Source: Mongoliimonas terrestris (lineage in GTDB: Bacteria; Pseudomonadota; Alphaproteobacteria; Rhizobiales; Pleomorphomonadaceae). From it: a stretch of DNA of 64,000 nt. The stretch covers positions 1 to 64,000 of the forward strand of contig NZ_MSIG01000017.1 in NCBI RefSeq assembly GCF_001927285.1, written 5' to 3'. This document shows positions 25,523 through 33,217 of this stretch, piece by piece (position 1 is the stretch's first letter; each line of letters opens with the position of its first letter). The notes below the pieces were generated by a model, which did not search any database, was not told the origin of the DNA, and saw only the letters and a list, made by a program, of their open reading frames with translations. Position numbers and translations under genes: made by a program.

Positions 25523-26383
25523 TCACCCCTTCGGCCCGAGGCTCGCCGGCGGCACGCTGCCCTCCGGCACGAAGAAGTCCTCCTGCAGCCCGCTCGACGG
25601 ATCCACCCTGTACCGGTCGAAGTCCGTCACCCCGTGGTCGGCGAGGAAGCTGTCGTCGATGAGGAAATTGCCTGTGAACCCTCGGGCGTCCTTGGTGAAG
25701 ATCAGGTGGGCGGCGTCGGCGATGATCTCCGGGGTGCGGCTGCGCTTCATCAGCGCCTCGCCGACCACGAACTCGATGGCGCTGGTGGCGATGGTCGTGC
25801 GCGGCCAGAGGGCGTTCACCGCGATGCCCTTCGGGCGCAACTCGCCCGCAAGGCCGAGAACGACGAGGCTCATCCCGTACTTCGCCATGCTGTAGGCCAC
25901 ATGCGGCGCGAACCACTTTTCCGCAAGGTCGAGCGGCGGCGACAGCATCAGGATATGCGGATTGTCCGACGCCTCCAGATAGGGGAGGGCGGTCTTCGAT
26001 ACGAGGAAGGTGCCGCGCGTGTTCACCTGGTGCATCAGGTCGAACCGGCGCATGTCCGTCTCCGGCGTGCGGGTCAGCTGGATGGCGCTCGCGTTGTTGA
26101 CGACGATGTCGATCCCGCCGAACCGCGCCGCCGCCGCCTCGAAGGCGGCCTTCACCTGGGCCTCCTCGCGCACGTCCACCACCAGCGGCAGCGCCTGTCC
26201 GCCCGCCGCCTCCACGGCATCGGCAGCGGCGTAGATGGTGCCGGGAAGCTTCGGATGCGGCTCGGCGGTCTTTGCCGCGATTACCACGTTCGCCCCGTCC
26301 CGGGCCGCCCGAAGCGCGATGGCAATGCCGATGCCGCGGCTCGCGCCGGTGATGAAGAGCGTCTTTCCCTGAAGCGTCGTCAT
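25523..26383 (-). CDS. short-chain dehydrogenase/reductase (HSDL2-like)
   Basis: 286-residue SDR. The cofactor motif TGASRGIG lies near residues 12-19, NNAS near 96-99, and the catalytic YSMAK lysine/tyrosine motif is present. The insertion KTAEPHPKLPGTIYAAADAV after the second strand is characteristic of the HSDL2-like/SDR subgroup, often annotated as a peroxisomal-type hydroxysteroid dehydrogenase-like protein or citronellol dehydrogenase. The substrate is probably a lipid or terpenoid alcohol, by analogy only. It is leftward like the next two genes but separated from them by a 177-bp repeat-bearing gap. Confidence 0.88.
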   Translation of the reverse strand: MTTLQGKTLFITGASRGIGIAIALRAARDGANVVIAAKTAEPHPKLPGTIYAAADAVEAAGGQALPLVVDVREEAQVKAAFEAAAARFGGIDIVVNNASAIQLTRTPETDMRRFDLMHQVNTRGTFLVSKTALPYLEASDNPHILMLSPPLDLAEKWFAPHVAYSMAKYGMSLVVLGLAGELRPKGIAVNALWPRTTIATSAIEFVVGEALMKRSRTPEIIADAAHLIFTKDARGFTGNFLIDDSFLADHGVTDFDRYRVDPSSGLQEDFFVPEGSVPPASLGPKG

Positions 26384-26427
26384 GGCGCTGCCTTCCTGAT
26401 TGCTTTTGATCGTAGGTCATTCCCAGT

Positions 26428-26537
26428 GCGTGAAGTCCCGACTTGTCGGGGCTTCACGCGCGCAGGCAAGCCCGAACGGGCGCCGGCCGGTCAGGCCGTA
26501 ACGCTCTTGAAGGTCGGACAAGTCCGACCTTCAAGAG
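26428..26537. repeat. family-C repeat, copy 1 (double hairpin)
   Basis: Two palindromes flank a conserved middle. The left hairpin has GCGTGAAGTCCCGAC paired with GTCGGGGCTTCACGC. The middle reads AAGCCCGAACGGGCGCCGG then CCGGTCAGGCCG. The right hairpin (26504-26537) has CTCTTGAAGGTCGGAC paired with GTCCGACCTTCAAGAG. A second copy lies at 34263-34374, and a related single palindrome at 37442-37475. Confidence 0.85.
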
Positions 26538-26559
26538 CCGGGTAAAACGTCGCCGATGG

Positions 26560-27306
26560 TCAGCCGCGCGTGAGGAAGGCCCGGAAGGCCGCTTGGGCCT
26601 CGGCTGACCGCAGCCGCTCGGCAAAGAGCAGCGCCTCCTCGTCGATCCGTGCCAGTATCTCCAGCGGATCGCCCTTCAGGAGCCGGCGGCTGATCGCGAC
26701 CGCCCGGCGCGGCTTGGCGGCGAGCGCGGCGGCCGCCGCGAAGGCCTCCTCCGCCACGCGCTCGGCCGGCAGCACCCGGTTGACGAGCCCGGCGGCCGCC
26801 GCCCGCTCGGCATCGAAGGCAAGGCCGGCGACCAGGAGTTCGAACGCCCGCTGGTGCCCCATCAGCCGCGGCCCGATCAGGCTCGACGCCGCCTCCGGCA
26901 CAAGCCCGAGGTCGGTGAAGGGCGTGCGGAACACCGACCGGTCGGACGCGAAGACAAGGTCGCAATGCATCAGGAGCGTGGTGCCGACGCCGATCGCCAG
27001 CCCGTCCACGGCGGCGACGAGCGGCACCTCGGCGGTCGCGAGCGCCCGGAGGAAGGCGACGATCGACGTGAGGCCCTCGCCGCTTTCCGCGGCGGCCACG
27101 AAGTCCTTGAGGTCGTTGCCGGCCGTGAACGCCCCCGGCGCGCCCTTGATCAGCACCGCCCCGACGGAAGGGTCCTCGCCCGCCCGGCCGAGCGCGGCGG
27201 TGAGCGCCCGGTACATGGCGCCGGTGAGGGCATTCTTCTTCTCCGGCCGGTCGAGGGTGATGGAAAGGACGCCGTCGCGGGTGTCCACACGCACGGGATC
27301 GGTCAT
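26560..27306 (-). CDS. enoyl-CoA hydratase/isomerase family protein
   Basis: 248-residue crotonase-fold protein. The oxyanion-hole segments are FTAGNDLKDF and AIGVGTTLLMHCDLVFAS; the glutamate position corresponds to GLVPEAASS. The first hydratase glutamate is not obvious, so isomerase or related activity is possible. The N-terminal RPEKKNALTG is typical. It lies 12 nt downstream of the acyl-CoA dehydrogenase on the same strand and almost certainly shares its mRNA, giving consecutive beta-oxidation steps. Confidence 0.9.
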   Translation of the reverse strand: MTDPVRVDTRDGVLSITLDRPEKKNALTGAMYRALTAALGRAGEDPSVGAVLIKGAPGAFTAGNDLKDFVAAAESGEGLTSIVAFLRALATAEVPLVAAVDGLAIGVGTTLLMHCDLVFASDRSVFRTPFTDLGLVPEAASSLIGPRLMGHQRAFELLVAGLAFDAERAAAAGLVNRVLPAERVAEEAFAAAAALAAKPRRAVAISRRLLKGDPLEILARIDEEALLFAERLRSAEAQAAFRAFLTRG

Positions 27307-27318
27307 GGCGAGGCGTCC

Positions 27319-29106
27319 TCAGGCGGTCAGGAGGTCGGGGGTGAGCGCATCGACGACCGCCGCGCCGGCCGTCACGGCGGCCCGGAGGCCCCCCGTCGCC
27401 GGCAGGATGTCGGTGGCGAAGAAGCGGGCGGCGAGGCGCCTTCGCGTGGCGGCCGGCGTGGCGGTGCCGGCGGTCGCATCGGCCACCACGGCCTTCAGGT
27501 GATAGGCGCCGCCGGCGCCGAGCCCGAACAGGCGCAGGAAGGCGGTCGCGCCGGCGAGCGCGTCGGTCTGCCGCCCGTCACCAAGCGCCCGCCCGAGCCA
27601 GGCGGCGGCGAACACCAGGTCGTCGAGGGCGGTCCCGACCCGGTCGGCGAGCGCCGCCGCTTCCGGATCGCGGAGCGCCCGGGCGTCCTCCACGACGGTG
27701 CGGAGCTCCGCCACATAGGCGCGAAGCGCGTCGCCGCCGCCAAGCGGCAGCTTGCGGGTGACGAGGTCGATCGCCTGGATGCCGTTGGTGCCCTCGTAGA
27801 TCGGCAGCACCCGCGAATCCCGCAGATGCTGGGCGGCGCCGGTCTCCTCGATGAAGCCCATGCCGCCGTGCACCTGGATGCCGAGCGAGGCCACCTCCAT
27901 GCCGACGTCCGTGGCGAAGGCCTTGGCGACGGGCGTCAGCAGCGCGGCCCGGTCGGCGGCGAGCGCCCGGTCCGCCTCCGCGCCGGTGCCGGCGCGGTCG
28001 ATGGCGTCGGCGAGCGCGAAGCAGAGGGCCCTTGCGGCGTCCGTCATCGCCCGCATGGTGAGGAGCATGCGCTTCACGTCCGGGTGGAGGGCGATCGGGC
28101 TCATGCCCTCGCCGTCGTAGCCGGGCGCCCGGCCCTGGCGGCGCTCCAGCGCGTAGGCGACCGCCCGCTGGGTGGCGCGTTCCGCGACGCCGACACCCTG
28201 GACGGCGACGCTGAGCCGGGCGCTGTTCATCATGGTGAACATGGCCGCGAGGCCTCGGTTCGGCTCGCCGACCAGCCAGCCGACCGCGCCGCCGCTGTCG
28301 CCGTAGGAGAGCGTGCAGGTCGGCGAGCCGTGGAGGCCGAGCTTGTGCTCGACCCCCGCCACGGTGATGTCGTTGAGCGCGCCGGGCGTCCCGTCGGCCG
28401 AAACCAGCCGCTTCGGCACCAGGAAGAGCGAGATGCCGCGCGTGCCGACGGGTGCGTCCGGCAGGCGGGCGAGCACCATGTGGACGATGTTGTCGGTGAG
28501 GTCGTGGTCGCCGTAGGTGATGTAGATCTTCTGGCCGGTGATCCGGTAGCTGCCGTCGCCGGCCGGCTCCGCGCGGGTGCGGAGCGCCCCGAGGTCGGAT
28601 CCCGCCTGCGGCTCTGTGAGGTTCATGGTGCCGGTCCAGGCGCCGGACACCAGCTTCTCCAGATAGAGCGCCTTCTGCGCGTCGGTGCCATAGGCCTCCA
28701 GCGCCACGCAGGCGCCGTGGGTCAGCATGGGGCCGGTGGCGAAGGAGAGGTTGGCGCCGTTCCACATCTCCAGGACCGCCGCGTAGAGGCTGATCGGCAA
28801 GCCCTGGCCGCCATGCGCCACGGGACCGGAGAGCGCGTTCCAGCCGCCGTCGATCCAGCGCCGGTAGACGTCCGCCCAGCCTTCCGGCATGCGCACCCGG
28901 CCATTCTCCAGCCGCGCGCCCACCGTGTCGCCGATCCGGTCGAGCGGCGCGATCGCCTCGTCGGCGAACCGGCCGGCTTCCGTCAACACCGCCGCCACCA
29001 GGTCCGGCGTCAGGTCCGGGTGGAGCCCCGCCGCCATGGCGGCGTCGAGCCCGGCGACTGTTTGAAGCCAGAAGGCGATGTCCGGGACGGGGGCCTTGTA
29101 GGGCAT
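27319..29106 (-). CDS. acyl-CoA dehydrogenase, DmdC/long C-terminal type
   Basis: 595-residue FAD enzyme, longer than the usual ~380. The N-terminal helical domain carries the extension MPYKAPVPDIAFWLQTVAGL. FAD/substrate contacts are in TGTMNLTEPQAGSDLGALRT, and the catalytic glutamate is in PIYEGTNGIQAIDLV. A ~130-residue C-terminal extension marks the subgroup annotated as 3-methylmercaptopropionyl-CoA dehydrogenase (DmdC) or acyl-CoA dehydrogenase C-terminal domain proteins. Real substrates may be ordinary fatty acyl-CoA. It heads the operon with the enoyl-CoA hydratase; a CTTACGTAAACGT operator lies 111 nt upstream. Confidence 0.92.
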   Translation of the reverse strand: MPYKAPVPDIAFWLQTVAGLDAAMAAGLHPDLTPDLVAAVLTEAGRFADEAIAPLDRIGDTVGARLENGRVRMPEGWADVYRRWIDGGWNALSGPVAHGGQGLPISLYAAVLEMWNGANLSFATGPMLTHGACVALEAYGTDAQKALYLEKLVSGAWTGTMNLTEPQAGSDLGALRTRAEPAGDGSYRITGQKIYITYGDHDLTDNIVHMVLARLPDAPVGTRGISLFLVPKRLVSADGTPGALNDITVAGVEHKLGLHGSPTCTLSYGDSGGAVGWLVGEPNRGLAAMFTMMNSARLSVAVQGVGVAERATQRAVAYALERRQGRAPGYDGEGMSPIALHPDVKRMLLTMRAMTDAARALCFALADAIDRAGTGAEADRALAADRAALLTPVAKAFATDVGMEVASLGIQVHGGMGFIEETGAAQHLRDSRVLPIYEGTNGIQAIDLVTRKLPLGGGDALRAYVAELRTVVEDARALRDPEAAALADRVGTALDDLVFAAAWLGRALGDGRQTDALAGATAFLRLFGLGAGGAYHLKAVVADATAGTATPAATRRRLAARFFATDILPATGGLRAAVTAGAAVVDALTPDLLTA

Positions 29107-29216
29107 GCGACGGGTCTCCTCATGGTCCGATCGCCCGCTGTGACTTGACCCGGACCGGGTCCTTGGCGCACATCCGGACGTCGATCCTCCACTGCAGACG
29201 GCGACGTTAGGTCCAG

Positions 29217-29232
29217 CTTACGTAAACGTCAA
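29217..29232. promoter_or_regulatory. CTTACGTAAACGTCAA operator
   Basis: This 16-bp imperfect palindrome is placed between the divergent acyl-CoA dehydrogenase (start 29106) and sua5 (start 29287) genes. It shares TTACGTAAACGT with the site at 19543-19558. The pattern fits the LiuR-type operators I recall for acyl-CoA catabolism genes; a TetR-type regulator is the alternative. Confidence 0.55.
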
Positions 29233-29286
29233 TAGAGGCAGCTGGAGCGTCGGTCGTCCCGCGTCAGCCTCCGCCGGAACCCGTCC

Positions 29287-30294
29287 GTGTCGCCAAACCC
29301 GATCCGCCCAGAAAGCCTGCCCAACGACGCCGCCGGCCTTGCCGAAGCGGCGGCGCGGCTGAAGGCCGGCCGGCTGGTGGCCTTCCCGACCGAGACCGTC
29401 TACGGCCTCGGCGCCGATGCCACCGACGGCGCTGCCGTCGCGCGCATCTACGCGGCCAAGGGCCGGCCGACGTTCAATCCCCTGATCGCCCACGTGGCGG
29501 ACACGGCCGCCGCCGAACGGCTCGTCCGGATGGATCCGGTCTCGCGCCACCTCGCCGCGGCCTTCTGGCCGGGGCCGCTCACCCTCGTCCTGCCGCGCCG
29601 CCCGGACTGCCCCGTCAGCGACCTCGTCACCGCCGGCCTCGACACCCTCGCCGTCCGCGTGCCCGACCATCCGGTCGCCCAGGCGCTGCTCGCGGCGGCG
29701 GGCCTGCCCGTGGCAGCCCCGAGCGCCAACCGCTCCGGCCGGATCAGCCCCACGGACGCCGCGCACGTGCTCGCCGAGTTCGCCGGACAGGACGTGACGG
29801 TGGTGGACGGCGGCCCGACCCGGGTCGGCCTGGAATCCACCATCGTCCACGTGACCAACGGCGTCCTCCACATCCTCCGCCCCGGCGGGGTGACCCGCGA
29901 GGCGCTCGTCGCCGCGCTCGCACGCGCCGGCCTCTCCGCCGTGCCGATCGCGGCGAGCCAGGAGCCGTCCGGCGATCCGGACCGGCCGCTCGCCCCCGGC
30001 ATGCTCCTCTCCCACTACGCCCCCGCCGCCCGCGTGCTCCTCGACCAGACGGTCCCGCCCGCCGGCGCCGCCTTCCTGGCGTTCGGCCCGGTCGATCCGG
30101 GCGCCGCCCACGCGCGCCCCATGCTGAACCTCAGCCCCGCCGGCGATCTCGCCGAGGCCGCCGCCAACCTCTTCCGCCACCTCCGCGCCCTCGACGCCAC
30201 CGGCGCCGCCGTAATCGCCGTGGCGCCCATCCCGGACCAGGGCCTCGGCGCGGCGATTCGCGACCGGCTCGGCCGGGCGGCGGCGGCGCGCTGA
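29287..30294 (+). CDS. tsaC: L-threonylcarbamoyladenylate synthase (Sua5/YrdC/YwlC)
   Basis: 335 residues. Makes threonylcarbamoyl-AMP from threonine, bicarbonate and ATP for tRNA t6A37. The YrdC domain (~15-205) shows PTETVYGLGADAT, the KGRPTFNPLI motif and PSANRSGRISPT. A linker leads to a C-terminal Sua5 domain starting LAPGMLLSHYAP, so it is the long form (TsaC2/Sua5). The start is GTG at 29287 (VSPNPIRPES). It stands immediately upstream of the deacetylase-like gene on the same strand (95-nt gap). Confidence 0.95.
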   Translation: MSPNPIRPESLPNDAAGLAEAAARLKAGRLVAFPTETVYGLGADATDGAAVARIYAAKGRPTFNPLIAHVADTAAAERLVRMDPVSRHLAAAFWPGPLTLVLPRRPDCPVSDLVTAGLDTLAVRVPDHPVAQALLAAAGLPVAAPSANRSGRISPTDAAHVLAEFAGQDVTVVDGGPTRVGLESTIVHVTNGVLHILRPGGVTREALVAALARAGLSAVPIAASQEPSGDPDRPLAPGMLLSHYAPAARVLLDQTVPPAGAAFLAFGPVDPGAAHARPMLNLSPAGDLAEAAANLFRHLRALDATGAAVIAVAPIPDQGLGAAIRDRLGRAAAAR

Positions 30295-30389
30295 GCCGGC
30301 TCCGCATTTCCTCGCATGATCGTCAGACTGATTGACTCGCCTGCCCGTCGGGCCTCAACTCGCCTCACCCGAGGGAGGAGTTTGACGCC

Positions 30390-31316
30390 GTGCGGACGCT
30401 CTATTTCAGCCACACCGCCTATCTGGAGCACGCCACGCCCCTCGGGCACCCGGAGCGTCCCGACCGGATCCGCGTGGTGCAGCAGGTGCTGGAGCAGGAG
30501 GGCTTCCAGGACCTGATCCGCGAGGAGGCGCCGCTTGCCGACCTCGACCAGATCGCCCGGGCCCACCCGCGCTCCTTCGTGGACCTCATCCGCCGCTCCG
30601 TCCCGTCCGAGGGCCTCGTCCGGCTCGACAGCGACACCGTCGTGTCGCCCGGCAGCTTCGAGGCGGCGCTCCGCGCCTCCGGCGCGGCCTGCGCGGCCGT
30701 CGACGAGGTGATGACCGGCAAGGTGGACAACGCCTTCTCGGCCCATCGGCCGCCCGGCCACCACGCCGAGCACATGACCGCCATGGGCTTCTGCCTCTTC
30801 AACCACGCCGCCGTCGCGGCCCGGCACGCCCAGGCGGCGCACGGGGCCGAGCGGGTGGCGATCATGGATTTCGATGTGCACCACGGCAACGGCACCCAGG
30901 ACATCTTCTGGGCCGACCCATCCGTGTTCTACGCCTCCACCCACCAGATGCCGCTCTACCCCGGCACCGGCGCCATCTCCGAAACCGGCGTCGGCAACAT
31001 CTGCAATGCGCCTCTGTTTGCCGGCGCCGACGGGGTCGCGTTCCGCGAGGCCATGTCGGACAAGATCATCCCGGCGCTCGACGCCTTCGCGCCTGACCTC
31101 GTCATCATCTCCGCCGGCTTCGACGCCCACCACCGCGATCCGCTCGCCGAGGTCAACCTCACCGAAGCCGATTTCGCCTGGGCAACCAAGCAGTTGATGG
31201 ACGTCGCCGACCGCCGGTGCTCAGGCCGCGTCGTCTCCCTGATGGAAGGCGGATACGATCTGATCGGCCTCTCGCGCAGCGTCGCCGTCCATGTCGGCGC
31301 CCTGATGGGGCACTGA
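30390..31316 (+). CDS. histone deacetylase family protein (acetylpolyamine amidohydrolase-like)
   Basis: 308-residue class II HDAC-fold zinc hydrolase. Catalytic histidines are in HRPPGHHAEH, zinc ligands in DFDVHHGNGTQ and AGFDAHHRDPLA, and the late glycine/tyrosine segment is MEGGYDLIGL. Such proteins deacetylate polyamines or other small amides. GTG start at 30390, preceded by GGGAGGAG. In many Rhizobiales this gene lies just upstream of xseB-dxs-tlyA; here it is ~24 kb away. Confidence 0.93.
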   Translation: MRTLYFSHTAYLEHATPLGHPERPDRIRVVQQVLEQEGFQDLIREEAPLADLDQIARAHPRSFVDLIRRSVPSEGLVRLDSDTVVSPGSFEAALRASGAACAAVDEVMTGKVDNAFSAHRPPGHHAEHMTAMGFCLFNHAAVAARHAQAAHGAERVAIMDFDVHHGNGTQDIFWADPSVFYASTHQMPLYPGTGAISETGVGNICNAPLFAGADGVAFREAMSDKIIPALDAFAPDLVIISAGFDAHHRDPLAEVNLTEADFAWATKQLMDVADRRCSGRVVSLMEGGYDLIGLSRSVAVHVGALMGH

Positions 31317-31965
31317 CTCCGGAAGAGATCCGGCGCCCTTCGTCGTCCCCTTGCAGCCGTCGCGGGTTCCACAGCCCGCGCTGCCTGTTGCCGATCCGCG
31401 ACGCCTCTCCACAAACGGGCCTCGCCCGACGGGCAGCCCGTTGACAGCGCCGCCCCCTGTTGCGACGTTTCGTCGGGCAAGTCGTTGTGCACTGCACCAC
31501 GAATTCGCCGCCCCGCACCGGCCGGTTTCCACCGGGCGTGCGCCGGGTGGCGGAGGGTCCGGATCGGCCGAAGGGCCGGGCCGCGCGTTGAGTGTCACGC
31601 GGGCGTAGCGTACCGCCGGTAGGAGCTTACCGGGGCCGAAAGCTGAGTGCGTGGAACGGAGATCCGCCCGCCGGACGGGGGTGGACCAGGGCTGCCGTCG
31701 CCGAGGCTGAACGCCGGGGCGGGACGCCCGAACCTGAGGGAACGCGAGAGGGTGCAGCCGAACCAACACACCTAGGACCAGCCGATTTTCGGATGCAGGA
31801 GGGTCCGTGCCGGATCGTCAGGCACCCACGGCGGCGGCCGCTGCTTGGGCGTTCGTCAAAGCCCGGACAGGCGCGCCGAAGCCAAAACCTTTTATGACGA
31901 AACCGTTTTCAGTAGACATTTTCAATCAGTCATAGCCAGTGCTGCGTGGCGGGGTTCACCCGCGG
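31317..31965. other. intergenic region, unassigned, possible structured RNA
   Basis: About 650 bp with no credible protein gene (frames on both strands are Arg/Pro/Gly-rich and lack domains). The portion 31,590-31,860 contains several short complementary GC segments, for example CCGCCGGTAGG with CTTACCGG, GGCGGGACGCC, and GCCGATTTTCGG. The distal 31,885-31,945 is AT-rich. A terminator-like hairpin closes the region at 31966-32000. I could not match it to tmRNA, RNase P, 6S or SRP RNA. Confidence 0.4.
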
Positions 31966-32000
31966 ACGGGGAGGTCGTCGGACGGCCTCCCCGTTCTTTA
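31966..32000 (+). terminator. rho-independent terminator-like hairpin
   Basis: Stem ACGGGGAGG (31966-31974) pairs with CCTCCCCGT (31986-31994), followed by TCTTTATT. It would end rightward transcripts from the unassigned region. The next gene has its own promoter candidate just downstream. Confidence 0.65.
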
Positions 32001-32057
32001 TTGGAACGCCACGTTCATCATGCGGTCTTCGCGCGGCGTCCGACCGGAACCGCCAGC

Positions 32058-32083
32058 GGAACCGGAATCGTATCCACGCCGTT
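32058..32083 (+). promoter_or_regulatory. EcfG-type promoter before the 75-residue membrane protein
   Basis: GGAAC at 32058-32062, 17-nt spacer, CGTT at 32080-32083, matching the GGAAC-N16/17-CGTT consensus of the alphaproteobacterial general stress sigma factor. A transcript would start near 32090, ~30 nt before the ATG. Confidence 0.55.
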
Positions 32084-32118
32084 CTTCTCCCATCGATAGA
32101 TATGGGAGTTCAGAAAAC

Positions 32119-32346
32119 ATGCGCGGAATCGGTCTCATCATTGCGATCATTCTTGTGGTTGCGGTCGCCGTGGGTCTCTACACCATGGTGGACATCGACC
32201 AGACCCAGGAAGCCCAGCTCCCGAATGTCACGGTCGAAGGCGGCCAGGCGCCGGAATTCGATGTTCGCACCGGCTCGGTCGACGTCGAAACCGAGACCCG
32301 CGAAGTCGAGGTCCCGACCATCCGGGTGAACCCGCCGGCCGAGTGA
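32119..32346 (+). CDS. small single-span membrane protein
   Basis: 75 residues. An N-terminal hydrophobic segment (GIGLIIAIILVVAVAVGLY) precedes an acidic, Val/Thr/Glu-rich tail with VDVETETREVEVPTI and a Pro-rich end. It is probably anchored in the inner membrane with the tail in the periplasm (an uncleaved signal anchor). I know no named family, although short anchors of this kind are common among stress-induced alphaproteobacterial genes. The EcfG-like promoter ~36 nt upstream supports such a role. The mpg gene converges downstream. Confidence 0.7.
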   Translation: MRGIGLIIAIILVVAVAVGLYTMVDIDQTQEAQLPNVTVEGGQAPEFDVRTGSVDVETETREVEVPTIRVNPPAE

Positions 32347-32468
32347 ACGCGACGCGCGGTCCGGCCGCCCGATCGCGGGCGCGCCCGACCGGGAACATGA
32401 GGCGGCGCCGGATCCCGCAAGGGTCCGGCGTCTTGCCGTTTCGGGTTGCGCGTCGGCCCCGCCGCCGA

Positions 32469-33134
32469 TCAGCGGCGCGGGAAGGGACGGCTGACGAAGC
32501 GCGAGCCGGCAAGGCCGAACCGCCACGGCACGTCCGCCGCCTTGGTGATGCCGATGCGCGGGCCGACCACCACCGCGGCGGGTTCGGCCGCCAGATGAAG
32601 CGCGAACGGCGCCTCCCCGAACGGCTGCCCGTCGAGGGCGCGCGACACGTCGAGCGCCTGGCAGAGCCGCCCCGGCCCGGCGCAGAGAAGCCGCGGGTCG
32701 TCCACCTTCCGCCGCGCGTGCATCAGGCTCAGCCCCGTCACCGGCTCCAGCGCCCGCAAGAGCACCCCGGCCCCGTGCCCCGCCGGCCGGCAGGAGACGT
32801 TGAGACACCAGTGGATGCCGTAGGACCGGTACACGTAGGCGTGGCCCGGCGGTCCGAACATGGTGGCGTTCCGCTCGGTCCGGCCGCCGTGGCTGTGCGA
32901 GGCCGGGTCGGTCTCGTCGTAGGCTTCGGTCTCCACGATCAACCCGCCCACCCCGTCCACCGTCAAGGTGGCGCCGATCAGGGCCCGAGCGGCCGTCGCC
33001 GCGTCGCCGGAAAGCAGGACCGCCAGATCCGCCGAAAGGCCGCCAGCCCCCGCGGCGGACAGCTCCGCCGCGCCTTCGGCACCATGTCGGCCGTTTGTCG
33101 TTTCGAACACCCTGTCCGCCATTCCGGCCGCCAT
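32469..33134 (-). CDS. 3-methyladenine DNA glycosylase (AAG/MPG family)
   Basis: 221 residues of the mammalian-type alkyladenine glycosylase fold, which excises alkylated and deaminated purines in base excision repair. Seen: ARALIGATLTVDGVGGLIVE, the active-site ETEAYDETDPASHS, MFGPPGHAYVYRSYGIHWCLN, and GPGRLCQALDVS. The first ~25 residues are extra and poorly conserved; the ATG at 33122 (MADRVF) is an equally plausible start. It converges with the small membrane protein and is divergent from the Tim44-domain gene. Confidence 0.93.
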   Translation of the reverse strand: MAAGMADRVFETTNGRHGAEGAAELSAAGAGGLSADLAVLLSGDAATAARALIGATLTVDGVGGLIVETEAYDETDPASHSHGGRTERNATMFGPPGHAYVYRSYGIHWCLNVSCRPAGHGAGVLLRALEPVTGLSLMHARRKVDDPRLLCAGPGRLCQALDVSRALDGQPFGEAPFALHLAAEPAAVVVGPRIGITKAADVPWRFGLAGSRFVSRPFPRR

Positions 33135-33217
33135 CCTCTAAAACCTTTCATCCTCGGCACCTATATGGGGTGCTGTGCGTTCCAACGAAGAACAGGAAAC
33201 GGCTCAAGGACATGCTC

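Noticed and set aside
31590..31860. tmRNA, RNase P RNA, 6S RNA or SRP RNA in the gene-free region
   Set aside because: None of the invariant sequence blocks of these RNAs could be found on either strand.
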